DNA of 8,346 nt from Verrucomicrobiota bacterium (GTDB lineage Bacteria > Verrucomicrobiota > Verrucomicrobiia > Limisphaerales > JADLHS01): assembly GCA_004297495.1 (NCBI GenBank), contig SCTL01000266.1, positions 1 to 8,346 of the forward strand. Direction: 5' to 3'. The position numbers and the translations under genes are program-made. The notes beneath the pieces are model-generated. The model was not told where the DNA came from, searched no databases, and saw only the letters and a program-made list of their open reading frames with translations. The stretch's first letter is position 1. Every line of letters begins with the position of its first letter. Of this stretch, positions 1-5,692 are shown in pieces.

Positions 1-763
1 CGCGGCCGCCCTTGCCCCAGTACGCGGCCAGCTCGTCAGCGTCGGAGTCCTTGGAAATGTGCAGGCGCAACTGATAGGCCGGGGTCGCGTAGAAATATTC
101 GAGCAGATCGTCGAACGCCGGATCGCCCAGGACTTTTTTGGTGATGCCCAGGTCCGCGAGACAAAGACGATTGGCGTTGGTGTAGGAGAGTTGCCGAAGC
201 CGCGCGACTTCGATCGGAGTGAACCCGCGCTCGATCAAGTGTTCCTCCATGCCCCAAATCGGCAGGCGCAGCGGTTTGGTTTGCGGAATGTTTTTGGGAT
301 TGCTGGCGAGGACGGAATAAATTTTCTCCCGACTGTAGCTGCTCAAGGCGTAAACGATGGATTCAGGAGGCGAGATCTCAATGCCGCCGGATGTGACTTT
401 CCAGTTGGTGCGATCCAACAGGTATCTTCGCTCCCGGGAACTTAGGTCGCACGTCATCAGAAACCGGATCAGTTGCAACTTGGTGGCCCCGCCGAAAAAC
501 CAACGGGGTGGCAGCATGTGTTGATCATTCGCGAGGTCCAACTGACTGGCGTCGGCGAGCGGAAATTCCACCGCCTCGAGTTCACCCCAGGGCGGCGTTT
601 TGCCTGTCCGAAAAGTGCGGGCCTGCGTCGGCTGGTCGCCGGCTACCGGGCGCAAACGGGGCGCAAGGAACTGTACCGACAATGCCAGCAACAAAGCCGT
701 AAGCGTGTTGCCGAGCACGAAGGGAAATACCCATCTTGGCAGACTCATTCGTGAAGAACTCAT
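1..763 (-). CDS. Membrane-anchored protein of unknown function, C-terminus cut by the window edge
   Basis: An uninterrupted reverse-strand frame gives at least 254 residues with no stop before the left edge. It starts at the ATG at 763-761, preceded by GAGGAG about 13 bases upstream; a second in-frame ATG (748-746) is possible but has a poorer ribosome site. Residues 11-30 form one hydrophobic segment after a short basic N-terminus (SSSRMSLPR), which fits a signal anchor or uncleaved signal peptide. The rest looks soluble and mixed-charge: a Pro/Arg-rich stretch (35-60), GGATKLQLIRFL at 91-102, GMEEHLIERGFTPIEVARLR at 171-190 and a helical tract around 205-235. The composition is that of a real protein, whereas overlapping frames on either strand are Arg/Pro/Gly-rich noise. 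I do not recognise the family. It is divergent from the lipoprotein gene at 1029, and the 265 bases between them should hold both promoters. Confidence 0.72.
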   Translation of the reverse strand, partial: MSSSRMSLPRWVFPFVLGNTLTALLLALSVQFLAPRLRPVAGDQPTQARTFRTGKTPPWGELEAVEFPLADASQLDLANDQHMLPPRWFFGGATKLQLIRFLMTCDLSSRERRYLLDRTNWKVTSGGIEISPPESIVYALSSYSREKIYSVLASNPKNIPQTKPLRLPIWGMEEHLIERGFTPIEVARLRQLSYTNANRLCLADLGITKKVLGDPAFDDLLEYFYATPAYQLRLHISKDSDADELAAYWGKGGR

Positions 764-951
764 AAGCGCGTGTGCACTCCTCGGATTTGCAAGCACTCCA
801 GATGCCGGGCTGGCAACCGCGGCGACGCGCCCGGGAGAACACAGTTTGAGCGGCAACCCGCTCCGTCGGTCGGTTTGTTTGCTTCAGATTTCAATCTTCA
901 TCTGGCAAAACTGTCTCCGCAACGGACACTGCCCAGATTTGGCTCAAGCCC

Positions 952-980
952 TTGTTGCGTCGCGCGCGGTGGATTATCTT
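952..980 (+). promoter_or_regulatory. Candidate sigma70-type promoter of the lipoprotein gene
   Basis: TTGTTG (952-957) and TATCTT (975-980) are separated by 17 bases and lie about 50 bases before the ATG at 1029. Both boxes are imperfect. The position and spacing suit the gene, but nothing else supports it. Confidence 0.35.
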
Positions 981-1028
981 GAATATGACGGGCCGGGCGA
1001 CTCGTCTCATGGCCCGAAGGAACTGAGT

Positions 1029-1757
1029 ATGAAAAAATTGATGATCTTGACTACGGCAGCGGTGACCGTGATCGCGTTCACCGGCTGCGAAACGCCGGAA
1101 GGTTATCCTGACCGGACCGCCACGGGTGCGTTGACGGGTGGCGCCATCGGCGCGGCTTCGGGCGCGCTGATTGCCGGTGGGCATCACGGAGTCGAAGGCG
1201 CATTGATCGGCGGCGCAATTGGCGCCGTGACCGGCGGTCTGATCGGGCAATCCATGGATGCGGAACACCGCGCACGCCTGCGCGAGCAAGCGCCGCAAAC
1301 TTATCAGCGCATTGATCAAGGCCAGCCGCTCGGGCTGGCGGATGTAAAAGCGCTGTCGCGCGCCGGTTTGAGCGATGACGTGATCATCAGCCAGATTCGC
1401 AACACGCACACGAGCTACCACCTGAGTTCCGGCGACATCATCGAACTGCACGACGCCGGTGTGAGCCAGAAAGTGATCGAGTTCATGATCAACACGTCGG
1501 GCACGAGCAGCGCCGCACCGGGTTCATCGGAAGTGGTGTACGTTGATTCAGCGCCTCCGCCTCCGCCCGCTGAAACCATCGTCGTCGCGCCTGGCCCGGG
1601 CTACGTCTGGATCGGCGGCGAATGGGAATGGCGCAACCGCTGGGTCTGGGTCGGTGGACGTTGGGCCGCTCCGCCGAGGCCGGGAGTGGTTTGGGTGGGC
1701 GGCTACTGGTCGCGCGGGCCGCGAGGCTACGTGAGAGTGCACGGGCACTGGCGTTGA
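1029..1757 (+). CDS. Glycine-zipper lipoprotein with C-terminal WxxGxW repeats
   Basis: This encodes 242 residues. The start is the ATG at 1029 with GAAGGAA (1016-1022) six bases upstream; the frame stays open further upstream, but that part reads as noise. Residues 1-20 are a lipoprotein signal peptide (KK, hydrophobic core, FTGC with the lipidated Cys at 20; Phe at -3 is slightly atypical). Residues 32-75 are a double glycine zipper (TGALTGGAIGAASGALIAGG and GALIGGAIGAVTGGLIG), as in outer-membrane Gly-zipper lipoproteins. Residues 100-156 are a two-part helical region (LADVKALSRAGLSDDVIISQI, then SGDIIELHDAGVSQKVIEFM), often found beside such zippers. After a Pro linker (176-180) come three WxxGxW repeats (WIGGEW 194, WVGGRW 207, WVGGYW 222) and a degenerate fourth ending HGHW (238-241). 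The likely location is the cell envelope, perhaps the outer membrane; the exact role is unknown. It appears monocistronic, with a terminator right after it. Confidence 0.9.
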   Translation: MKKLMILTTAAVTVIAFTGCETPEGYPDRTATGALTGGAIGAASGALIAGGHHGVEGALIGGAIGAVTGGLIGQSMDAEHRARLREQAPQTYQRIDQGQPLGLADVKALSRAGLSDDVIISQIRNTHTSYHLSSGDIIELHDAGVSQKVIEFMINTSGTSSAAPGSSEVVYVDSAPPPPPAETIVVAPGPGYVWIGGEWEWRNRWVWVGGRWAAPPRPGVVWVGGYWSRGPRGYVRVHGHWR

Positions 1758-1774
1758 GACTCTTCGAACGCCAG
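1748..1774 (+). other. Perfect inverted repeat across the lipoprotein stop codon
   Basis: CTGGCGTT (1748-1755) and AACGCCAG (1767-1774) form an 8-bp stem with an 11-base loop. The TGA stop at 1755-1757 lies at the top of the left arm. An A/T-rich AATAATTT follows, not a T-run. It may help protect the mRNA 3' end or assist the stronger terminator 14 bases further on. Confidence 0.45.
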
Positions 1775-1787
1775 AATAATTTCCCAA

Positions 1788-1827
1788 CGGTCGACGCGCC
1801 GGATTTCAGTCCGGCGCGAACCGTTTT
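1788..1827 (+). terminator. Intrinsic terminator after the lipoprotein gene
   Basis: CGCGCCGGA (1795-1803) and TCCGGCGCG (1810-1818) form a perfect 9-bp G+C-rich stem around the loop TTTCAG. Outer arms CGGT (1788-1791) and ACCG (1820-1823) extend it past a small internal loop, and TTTT (1824-1827) follows at once. It separates the lipoprotein gene from lysC. The GGATTTCAGTCC core resembles a palindrome seen elsewhere in the window, so it may be a repeat serving as a terminator. Confidence 0.7.
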
Positions 1828-1869
1828 CTGAATCCGAGATCATTCGGGCGACTCCGCCAAACTCCGCAC

Positions 1870-1897
1870 TTTTCAAACCGAGGGCGTTTGCTAATCT
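1870..1897 (+). promoter_or_regulatory. Candidate promoter of lysC
   Basis: TTTTCA (1870-1875) and TAATCT (1892-1897) have a 16-base spacer, giving a predicted transcript start near 1904 and a 5'UTR of about 53 bases. That UTR is too short for a lysine riboswitch, and I see none. It lies just past the preceding terminator, as an independent lysC promoter should. The -35 is weak. Confidence 0.4.
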
Positions 1898-1956
1898 CCC
1901 CGTCCCTTTGGGGCATTGCAGAACTTCGACAGGGCGCATAGTTCCCCACGGTTTTT

Positions 1957-3174
1957 ATGGCATTGATCGTTCAGAAATACGGCGGCACGTCGGTCGGCAA
2001 CACCGACCGCATTAAAAACGTCGCGCGCCGCGTCGCCGAATACCGCAAGCGTGGCGACCAAGTCGTCGTCGTCGTCTCCGCGATGAGCGGCGTGACCGAC
2101 GGCTTGATTAAACTGGCGAAAGACATCGTCCCGCTGCCCAGCGAACGCGAGATGGACATGCTCCTTGCCACTGGAGAACAGCAGACCATCGCGCTCACCG
2201 CCATCGCGCTGCACGCGCTGGATGTTCCCGCAGTTTCCATGACCGGTGCGCAGGCCGGCATCGTCACGGATGGCGTTCACACGAAGGCGAAGATTCACAA
2301 CATCACGCCCAAGCAGGTTCACGATGCGCTCAATGCGGGCAATGTCGTCATCGTCGCCGGCTTCCAAGGTGAAACCAAAGATGGCCAGATTACCACGCTC
2401 GGTCGCGGCGGTTCAGATTTGACCGCCATCGCGCTCGCTGCCGCGCTCAAGGCCAACCTTTGCCAGATTTACACGGACGTGGACGGAGTTTACACCGCCG
2501 ACCCGCGCATCGTGCCCGGCGCGAAGAAGCTTCAGGAAATTTCCTACGACGAAATGCTCGAACTCGCCAGCCTCGGCGCGAAGGTGATGCAGAGTCGCTC
2601 GGTTGAATTCGCCAAGAAGTTTGGCGTGGTGTTTGAAGTCCGCTCCAGTTTGAATGACAACCCCGGAACGATTGTGAAAGAAGAAACCAAAAGCATGGAA
2701 GGCGTCGTCGTGCGCGGCGTCTCGCTCGATAAAAATCAGGCCAAGCTCACGCTCGTGGCCGTGCCCGACAAGCCCGGCGTGGCCGCGCGCATCTTCAAGG
2801 CCATCGGCGATGCGACGGTGAACGTGGACATGATCGTGCAGAACATCAGCCACGGCAGCGGCACGCCCGCGACCGATCTTTCCTTTACCGTGGACAAACC
2901 GGATTTGCTCAAGGCGCGCAAAGTGATCGAAGGATTGAAAGGCGAGATCGCCTACAAGGAAGTGATCGCCAACGAAGGCATCGCCAAGCTCTCGATTGTC
3001 GGAGTGGGCATGAAATCACATACCGGCGTCGCCGGAAAAATGTTCGAGGTGCTGGCGAAAGAGGGTGTGAACATTGACATGATCTCCACGAGCGAAATCA
3101 AAATCTCCGTGGTGATTGATCTGGCGAAAGGCGAGCAGGCGATGAAAGCCGTCCACGCGGCGTTCATCGGTTGA
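1957..3174 (+). CDS. lysC: Aspartate kinase (aspartokinase) with tandem ACT domains
   Basis: This is a cytoplasmic enzyme of 405 residues that phosphorylates L-aspartate with ATP to give 4-aspartyl phosphate, the first step toward lysine/diaminopimelate, threonine and methionine. The amino-acid-kinase domain (1 to about 240) carries KYGGTS at 7-12, VVSAMSGVTD at 39-48, TTLGRGGSD at 146-154 and TDVDGVYTADPR at 173-184. Two C-terminal ACT domains (about 263-330 and 343-405) include SHTGVAGKMFEVLAKEG and ISTSEIKISVVI, the allosteric region of the Lys/Thr-sensitive single-function type (Corynebacterium/Bacillus LysC). There is no fused homoserine dehydrogenase. The ATG at 1957 gives the standard N-terminus (MALIVQKYGG), but no Shine-Dalgarno precedes it. 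Met247 (base 2695, MEGVVVRGVS) aligns with the internal start that makes the separate beta subunit in Corynebacterium. No other aspartate-pathway gene adjoins it. Confidence 0.96.
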   Translation: MALIVQKYGGTSVGNTDRIKNVARRVAEYRKRGDQVVVVVSAMSGVTDGLIKLAKDIVPLPSEREMDMLLATGEQQTIALTAIALHALDVPAVSMTGAQAGIVTDGVHTKAKIHNITPKQVHDALNAGNVVIVAGFQGETKDGQITTLGRGGSDLTAIALAAALKANLCQIYTDVDGVYTADPRIVPGAKKLQEISYDEMLELASLGAKVMQSRSVEFAKKFGVVFEVRSSLNDNPGTIVKEETKSMEGVVVRGVSLDKNQAKLTLVAVPDKPGVAARIFKAIGDATVNVDMIVQNISHGSGTPATDLSFTVDKPDLLKARKVIEGLKGEIAYKEVIANEGIAKLSIVGVGMKSHTGVAGKMFEVLAKEGVNIDMISTSEIKISVVIDLAKGEQAMKAVHAAFIG

Positions 3175-3179
3175 TACGC

Positions 3180-3557
3180 TCAGCGGAAATATCCTTCAAT
3201 CGGCTTGAGCACGCCGAGTTTGATGAGCACCACGATCAACGCGGTGTAGCCGAGCGAGACGAGCAGGTCTTTCTTGAGAGGATTCTTCAGTGCGGGCGCA
3301 TCGGGTTTGGCGAGCATCTGGCGCGCGCCTCTGTGCAGGAGAATGAAGCCGAGCACATTCGTGAGCCAGTAGCCGACAACGACGGCCACGTCGAACACGG
3401 CTTCCTTCCACGACTTCGCACAGACCGAACTCGCCAGCCACGCGAAGGCCAGTGCCAGCGGCAGGTTCACGAACGCGTCGTTCCACCACGAGAGCGGCGA
3501 GAGCATGAAGCCGACGACCGCGAGAAGGCCGCCGGTGATTTTGCGTGTGAGTGCCAT
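3180..3557 (-). CDS. Small integral membrane protein, function unknown
   Basis: This encodes 125 residues from the ATG at 3557-3555. A longer version from a TTG at 3611 adds 18 Arg-rich residues and looks less likely. There are four probable transmembrane helices at about 7-22, 28-46, 54-75 and 98-115. Basic residues flank them (TRK at 4-6, HRGARQ at 75-80, KNPLKK at 91-96). The polar motif SPLSWWNDAFVN (20-31) lies between helices 1 and 2. I cannot name the family, although the SWWND motif looks conserved-family-like rather than random. The gene converges on lysC with five bases between the stops, leaving no room for a terminator, so the two transcripts should overlap at their 3' ends. No Shine-Dalgarno precedes the ATG. 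Confidence 0.8.
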   Translation of the reverse strand: MALTRKITGGLLAVVGFMLSPLSWWNDAFVNLPLALAFAWLASSVCAKSWKEAVFDVAVVVGYWLTNVLGFILLHRGARQMLAKPDAPALKNPLKKDLLVSLGYTALIVVLIKLGVLKPIEGYFR

Positions 3558-3565
3558 GCGCGCGC

Positions 3566-3593
3566 ATTGTGCGCGGCGGTTCGACGGCGACAA
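3566..3593 (-). promoter_or_regulatory. Weak candidate promoter of the small membrane protein gene
   Basis: On the minus strand, TTGTCG (3593-3588) and CACAAT (3571-3566) have a 16-base spacer. The -10 would end only eight bases before the ATG at 3557, implying a nearly leaderless mRNA. The box matches are modest, so this is tentative. Confidence 0.2.
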
Positions 3594-3612
3594 GCGGAAA
3601 CGGAAATTCAAA

Positions 3613-3640
3613 TTGACACCGAACCCGGGATTGTTAGCTT
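3613..3640 (+). promoter_or_regulatory. Promoter of the leuA leader transcript
   Basis: TTGACA (3613-3618) is a perfect -35 box. Sixteen bases later TAGCTT (3635-3640) is a partial -10. A start six or seven bases downstream falls at about 3646-3647, on the first base of the leader GTG. Its position just before the leader ORF and attenuator supports it. Confidence 0.6.
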
Positions 3641-3646
3641 GCGCGC

Positions 3647-3709
3647 GTGAACTTGAATCTGCTGCTTACCAACGCGCTGCTGCTGCGCAGCGCGGCAGTC
3701 GGGTTCTGA
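3647..3709 (+). CDS. leuL: Leucine-rich leader peptide of the leuA attenuator
   Basis: A 20-codon ORF starting with GTG encodes MNLNLLLTNALLLRSAAVGF. Seven of 20 residues are leucine, arranged as L, LLL (codons 5-7) and LLL (codons 11-13). There is no isoleucine and only one other valine. An in-frame TAG at 3635-3637 closes the frame upstream, and GTG 3647 is the first possible start after it. No Shine-Dalgarno is present, and the predicted transcript start coincides with the GTG, so translation may be leaderless. The expected role is to sense charged leucyl-tRNA: a ribosome stalled on the Leu codons changes folding of the RNA before the terminator at 3731-3770. The gene name follows the enterobacterial leu leader by function, not by sequence homology. 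Support comes from the intrinsic terminator 22 bases after the stop and from leuA as the first gene downstream. Confidence 0.85.
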   Translation: MNLNLLLTNALLLRSAAVGF

Positions 3710-3743
3710 TTCGCTCACGAGAGATTTATCAAACCCCACTGCC
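3677..3743 (+). promoter_or_regulatory. Attenuator switch: protector and antiterminator pairings
   Basis: There are two mutually exclusive structures before the terminator. The antiterminator pairs 3694-3710 (end of the leader ORF plus its TGA) with 3728-3743. It has 15 Watson-Crick pairs, one C-C mismatch (3700/3737), one bulged C (3706) and a 17-base loop. Its right arm uses the whole left arm of the terminator (3731-3743). The protector pairs the Leu codons CTGCTGC (3677-3683) with GCGGCAG (3692-3698), seven pairs with one G-T wobble, blocking the antiterminator's left arm. An alternative hairpin is 3674-3680 with 3687-3693. A ribosome stalled on Leu codons would open the protector and leave 3694-3710 free (read-through). 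A ribosome at the stop codon would cover that arm (termination). The pairings were found by eye; energies were not computed. Confidence 0.8.
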
Positions 3744-3770
3744 GGATGGCGGTGGGGTTTTTGTTTTTTT
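3731..3770 (+). terminator. Intrinsic terminator of the leuA attenuator
   Basis: AAACCCCACTGCC (3731-3743) pairs with GGCGGTGGGGTTT (3748-3760): 13 pairs including one T-G wobble, closed by a GGAT tetraloop. It is followed by TTTTTGTTTTTTT to 3770. It is the strongest terminator in the window, yet it stands before leuA with no full-length gene upstream on this strand. That makes sense only as a conditional terminator of the leader transcript. Confidence 0.93.
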
Positions 3771-3771
3771 G

Positions 3772-3923
3772 ACCACGGATGAACACAGATAAACACGGAT
3801 GGAAAAGGCGAGCGGGCTTTAGCGCGCTTGAACTTCCGGTCGCCGCAAACAATTCCACGTCGAAGCGGACTGAAGTTCGCGCTCCGCAGATTTTATCCGT
3901 GTCCATCCGTGTTCATCCGTGGT
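3772..3923. repeat. Palindromic repeat element (MITE-like) with 29-bp terminal inverted repeats
   Basis: The arms at 3772-3800 and 3895-3923 are inverted copies matching at 26 of 29 bases (ACCACGGATGAACAC at the outer ends). Each arm is built from three roughly 10-base units of the form CACRGATRAA. The 94-base centre holds smaller inverted motifs (GAACTTC at 3830-3836, and GAAGTTC and GGACTGAAGT at about 3867-3878). It has no coding content. CACGGATGAA repeats of this kind are, to my knowledge, common between genes in Verrucomicrobiota. The element starts one base after the attenuator T-run and ends 24 bases before leuA, so it lies within the leuA 5'UTR. No clear target-site duplication is visible. 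Confidence 0.8.
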
Positions 3924-3947
3924 TTAATTCCGCAACTCGTTGAGCTT

Positions 3948-5603
3948 ATGTTGAAACAACCGTCGAAGAAATATCGTCCGTTCCCGCCGGTGGAATTGCC
4001 GAACCGCCAGTGGCCGGGTCGCACGCTCACGCACGCGCCGCGCTGGTGCAGCGTGGATTTGCGTGATGGCAACCAGGCGCTCGCCGTGCCGATGAACGTG
4101 TCGCAGAAGCTCGAATTGTTTCACGCGCTGGTGAAGTGCGGGTTCAAGGAAATCGAAGTGGGCTTTCCGTCGGCGTCGAACACGGAGTTCACGTTCAATC
4201 GCCGGCTCATCGAGGAGAAGCGTGCGCCGGACGACGTGTGGTTGCAGGTGCTCGTGCAGGCGCGTGAGGATTTGATCGAGCGCACCTTCGAGTCACTCGT
4301 CGGCGCGAAGCGGGCGATCATTCACATGTACAACTCGACCTCGCCGGCGCAACGGCGCGTGGTGTTCGGCAAGTCGAAGGACGAGATCAAAGTCATCGCC
4401 GTCAACGGCGCGAAGTTGATCAAGGAACGTTTGCCGCGGCTCGCGGGCACGGAAGTGATGCTCCAGTATTCGCCGGAAAGTTTTTCGGCGACTGAAGTGG
4501 AATACGCGAAGGAGGTTTCCGAGGCGGTGATGGATGTCTGGCAGCCGACGCCAGAGCGGAAGATGATTTTGAACCTGCCGGACACGGTCGAAGTGGCGAT
4601 GCCGAATGTTTATGCCGACCAGATCGAATGGATTTGCCGGAACATCAAGAATCGCGACTCGCTCATCGTGAGTCTGCACACGCACAACGACCGTTGCACT
4701 GGTGTTGCTGCGACGGAACTGGGGTTGCTCGCGGGGGCGGACCGCGTGGAGGGAACGTTGTTCGGCAACGGCGAGCGCACGGGGAATCTCGACATCGTGA
4801 CGGTGGCGTTGAATCTCTACATGCACGGCATTGATCCGAAGTTGGATTTCACCGATCTGAATTTGGTGCGGGAAGTCTATGAACGTTGCACCGGCATGAC
4901 CGTGCCGGCGCGTCATCCGTATGGCGGCGAGTTGGTGTTCACGGCGTTCAGCGGTTCGCATCAGGACGCGATCAAGAAAGGATTGGCCGAGTGGAGCAGG
5001 GGAGGGCGCGAGCATTGGGACGTGCCGTATCTCACGATTGACCCGACGGACATCGGTCGCGAATACCGCGAAGTCATCCGCGTGAACTCGCAGAGTGGCA
5101 AAGGCGGCGTGGCGTATTTGCTGGAGAGCGAATTTGGCATCGAATTGCCGAAGGAAATGCAACGCGAGTTCGGGCCGATTGCAAACGACGAAGTGGATCG
5201 TCTCGGTCGCGAAGTCAGCGGCGCGGAACTCAAAGCGATGTTCTGGCGTGAGTATGTCGAACGGGATTTTCCGTGGCAGCTTGAAGGGTTTGAAACTGAG
5301 AGCCGCAACGGCGTCGTGAAGTGTCGCGCGCGATTGTTGCGAGATGGCAAGCCGGTAGAGTTCAGTGGCGAAGGCAACGGCCCGCTGGCGGCGTTGGTGC
5401 ATGGGTTCAGCACGATTGGCGAGCCGAGATTTGAAATCGCGAATTACAGCGAGCACGCGTTGAGTTCCGGCGAGGAGGCGAGCGCCATCTCCTACATCCA
5501 GATCAAGCGGGCCGATGGCAAATCGCGCTGGGGCGCGGGCGTGGATACGAACATTGAACTGGCGTCGGTGCGGGCGGTTTTGAGCGCGTTGAATCGCGGC
5601 TGA
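3948..5603 (+). CDS. leuA: 2-isopropylmalate synthase, long form
   Basis: A cytoplasmic enzyme of 551 residues that condenses acetyl-CoA with 2-oxoisovalerate to (2S)-2-isopropylmalate, the first committed step of leucine synthesis. It is the long form resembling Corynebacterium/Mycobacterium and fungal LeuA. The TIM-barrel domain holds DLRDGNQAL (37-45), KEIEVGFPSAS (67-77), QYSPESFSATEVEYAKEV (173-190), SLHTHNDR (242-249) and LFGNGERTGN (271-280). D40, H244, H246 and N280 match the metal ligands of M. tuberculosis LeuA in identity and spacing. HPYGG (323-327) and FSGSHQDAIKKG (334-345) follow, then VNSQSGKGGVAYLL (379-392). The C-terminal LeuA dimer/regulatory domain (about 430-551) includes GEGNGPLAAL and ends WGAGVDTNIELASVRAVLSALNR; in the family this part binds leucine for feedback inhibition. 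The ATG at 3948 gives the expected N-terminus; upstream in-frame codons come from the repeat element. The ribosome site is weak (TTGAGC). The leader attenuator is the apparent control, and no other leu gene follows. Confidence 0.96.
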   Translation: MLKQPSKKYRPFPPVELPNRQWPGRTLTHAPRWCSVDLRDGNQALAVPMNVSQKLELFHALVKCGFKEIEVGFPSASNTEFTFNRRLIEEKRAPDDVWLQVLVQAREDLIERTFESLVGAKRAIIHMYNSTSPAQRRVVFGKSKDEIKVIAVNGAKLIKERLPRLAGTEVMLQYSPESFSATEVEYAKEVSEAVMDVWQPTPERKMILNLPDTVEVAMPNVYADQIEWICRNIKNRDSLIVSLHTHNDRCTGVAATELGLLAGADRVEGTLFGNGERTGNLDIVTVALNLYMHGIDPKLDFTDLNLVREVYERCTGMTVPARHPYGGELVFTAFSGSHQDAIKKGLAEWSRGGREHWDVPYLTIDPTDIGREYREVIRVNSQSGKGGVAYLLESEFGIELPKEMQREFGPIANDEVDRLGREVSGAELKAMFWREYVERDFPWQLEGFETESRNGVVKCRARLLRDGKPVEFSGEGNGPLAALVHGFSTIGEPRFEIANYSEHALSSGEEASAISYIQIKRADGKSRWGAGVDTNIELASVRAVLSALNRG

Positions 5604-5692
5604 GCGCCGGCGGAGTCTGATTATGGACGGACTGTGAGGCATCTGGATTACGGTTGACGATTTGCAATTTAAGCAGTTGTTGTTCTGCGCCC

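Noticed and set aside
59..842. Several open frames overlapping 1-763 on both strands
   Set aside because: Their composition is random-looking, and the continuous minus-strand frame with a transmembrane N-terminus explains the region better.
600..1028. Upstream extension of the lipoprotein frame (about 143 extra codons)
   Set aside because: The added residues look like noise and would bury the lipoprotein signal peptide; a good ribosome site precedes the ATG at 1029.
1898..1956. Lysine riboswitch in front of lysC
   Set aside because: The space after the candidate promoter is only about 55-60 bases, and only a CCCC/GGGG stem is visible, far short of a lysine riboswitch.
3621..3706. GAACCC (3621-3626) as a protector strand pairing with GGGTTC (3701-3706)
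   Set aside because: It lies in the promoter spacer, upstream of the predicted transcript start, so it should not be in the RNA; the Leu-codon pairing at 3677-3683 fits better.
3772..3923. CRISPR array, suggested by the repeated CACGGATGAA units
   Set aside because: The units are 10 bases long, contiguous and inverted between the two arms, with no spacers.
4293..5642. A 449-codon reverse-strand open frame opposite leuA
   Set aside because: It is Arg/His-rich with no domain pattern and mirrors the codon structure of leuA, whose product is unmistakable. It is a shadow frame.
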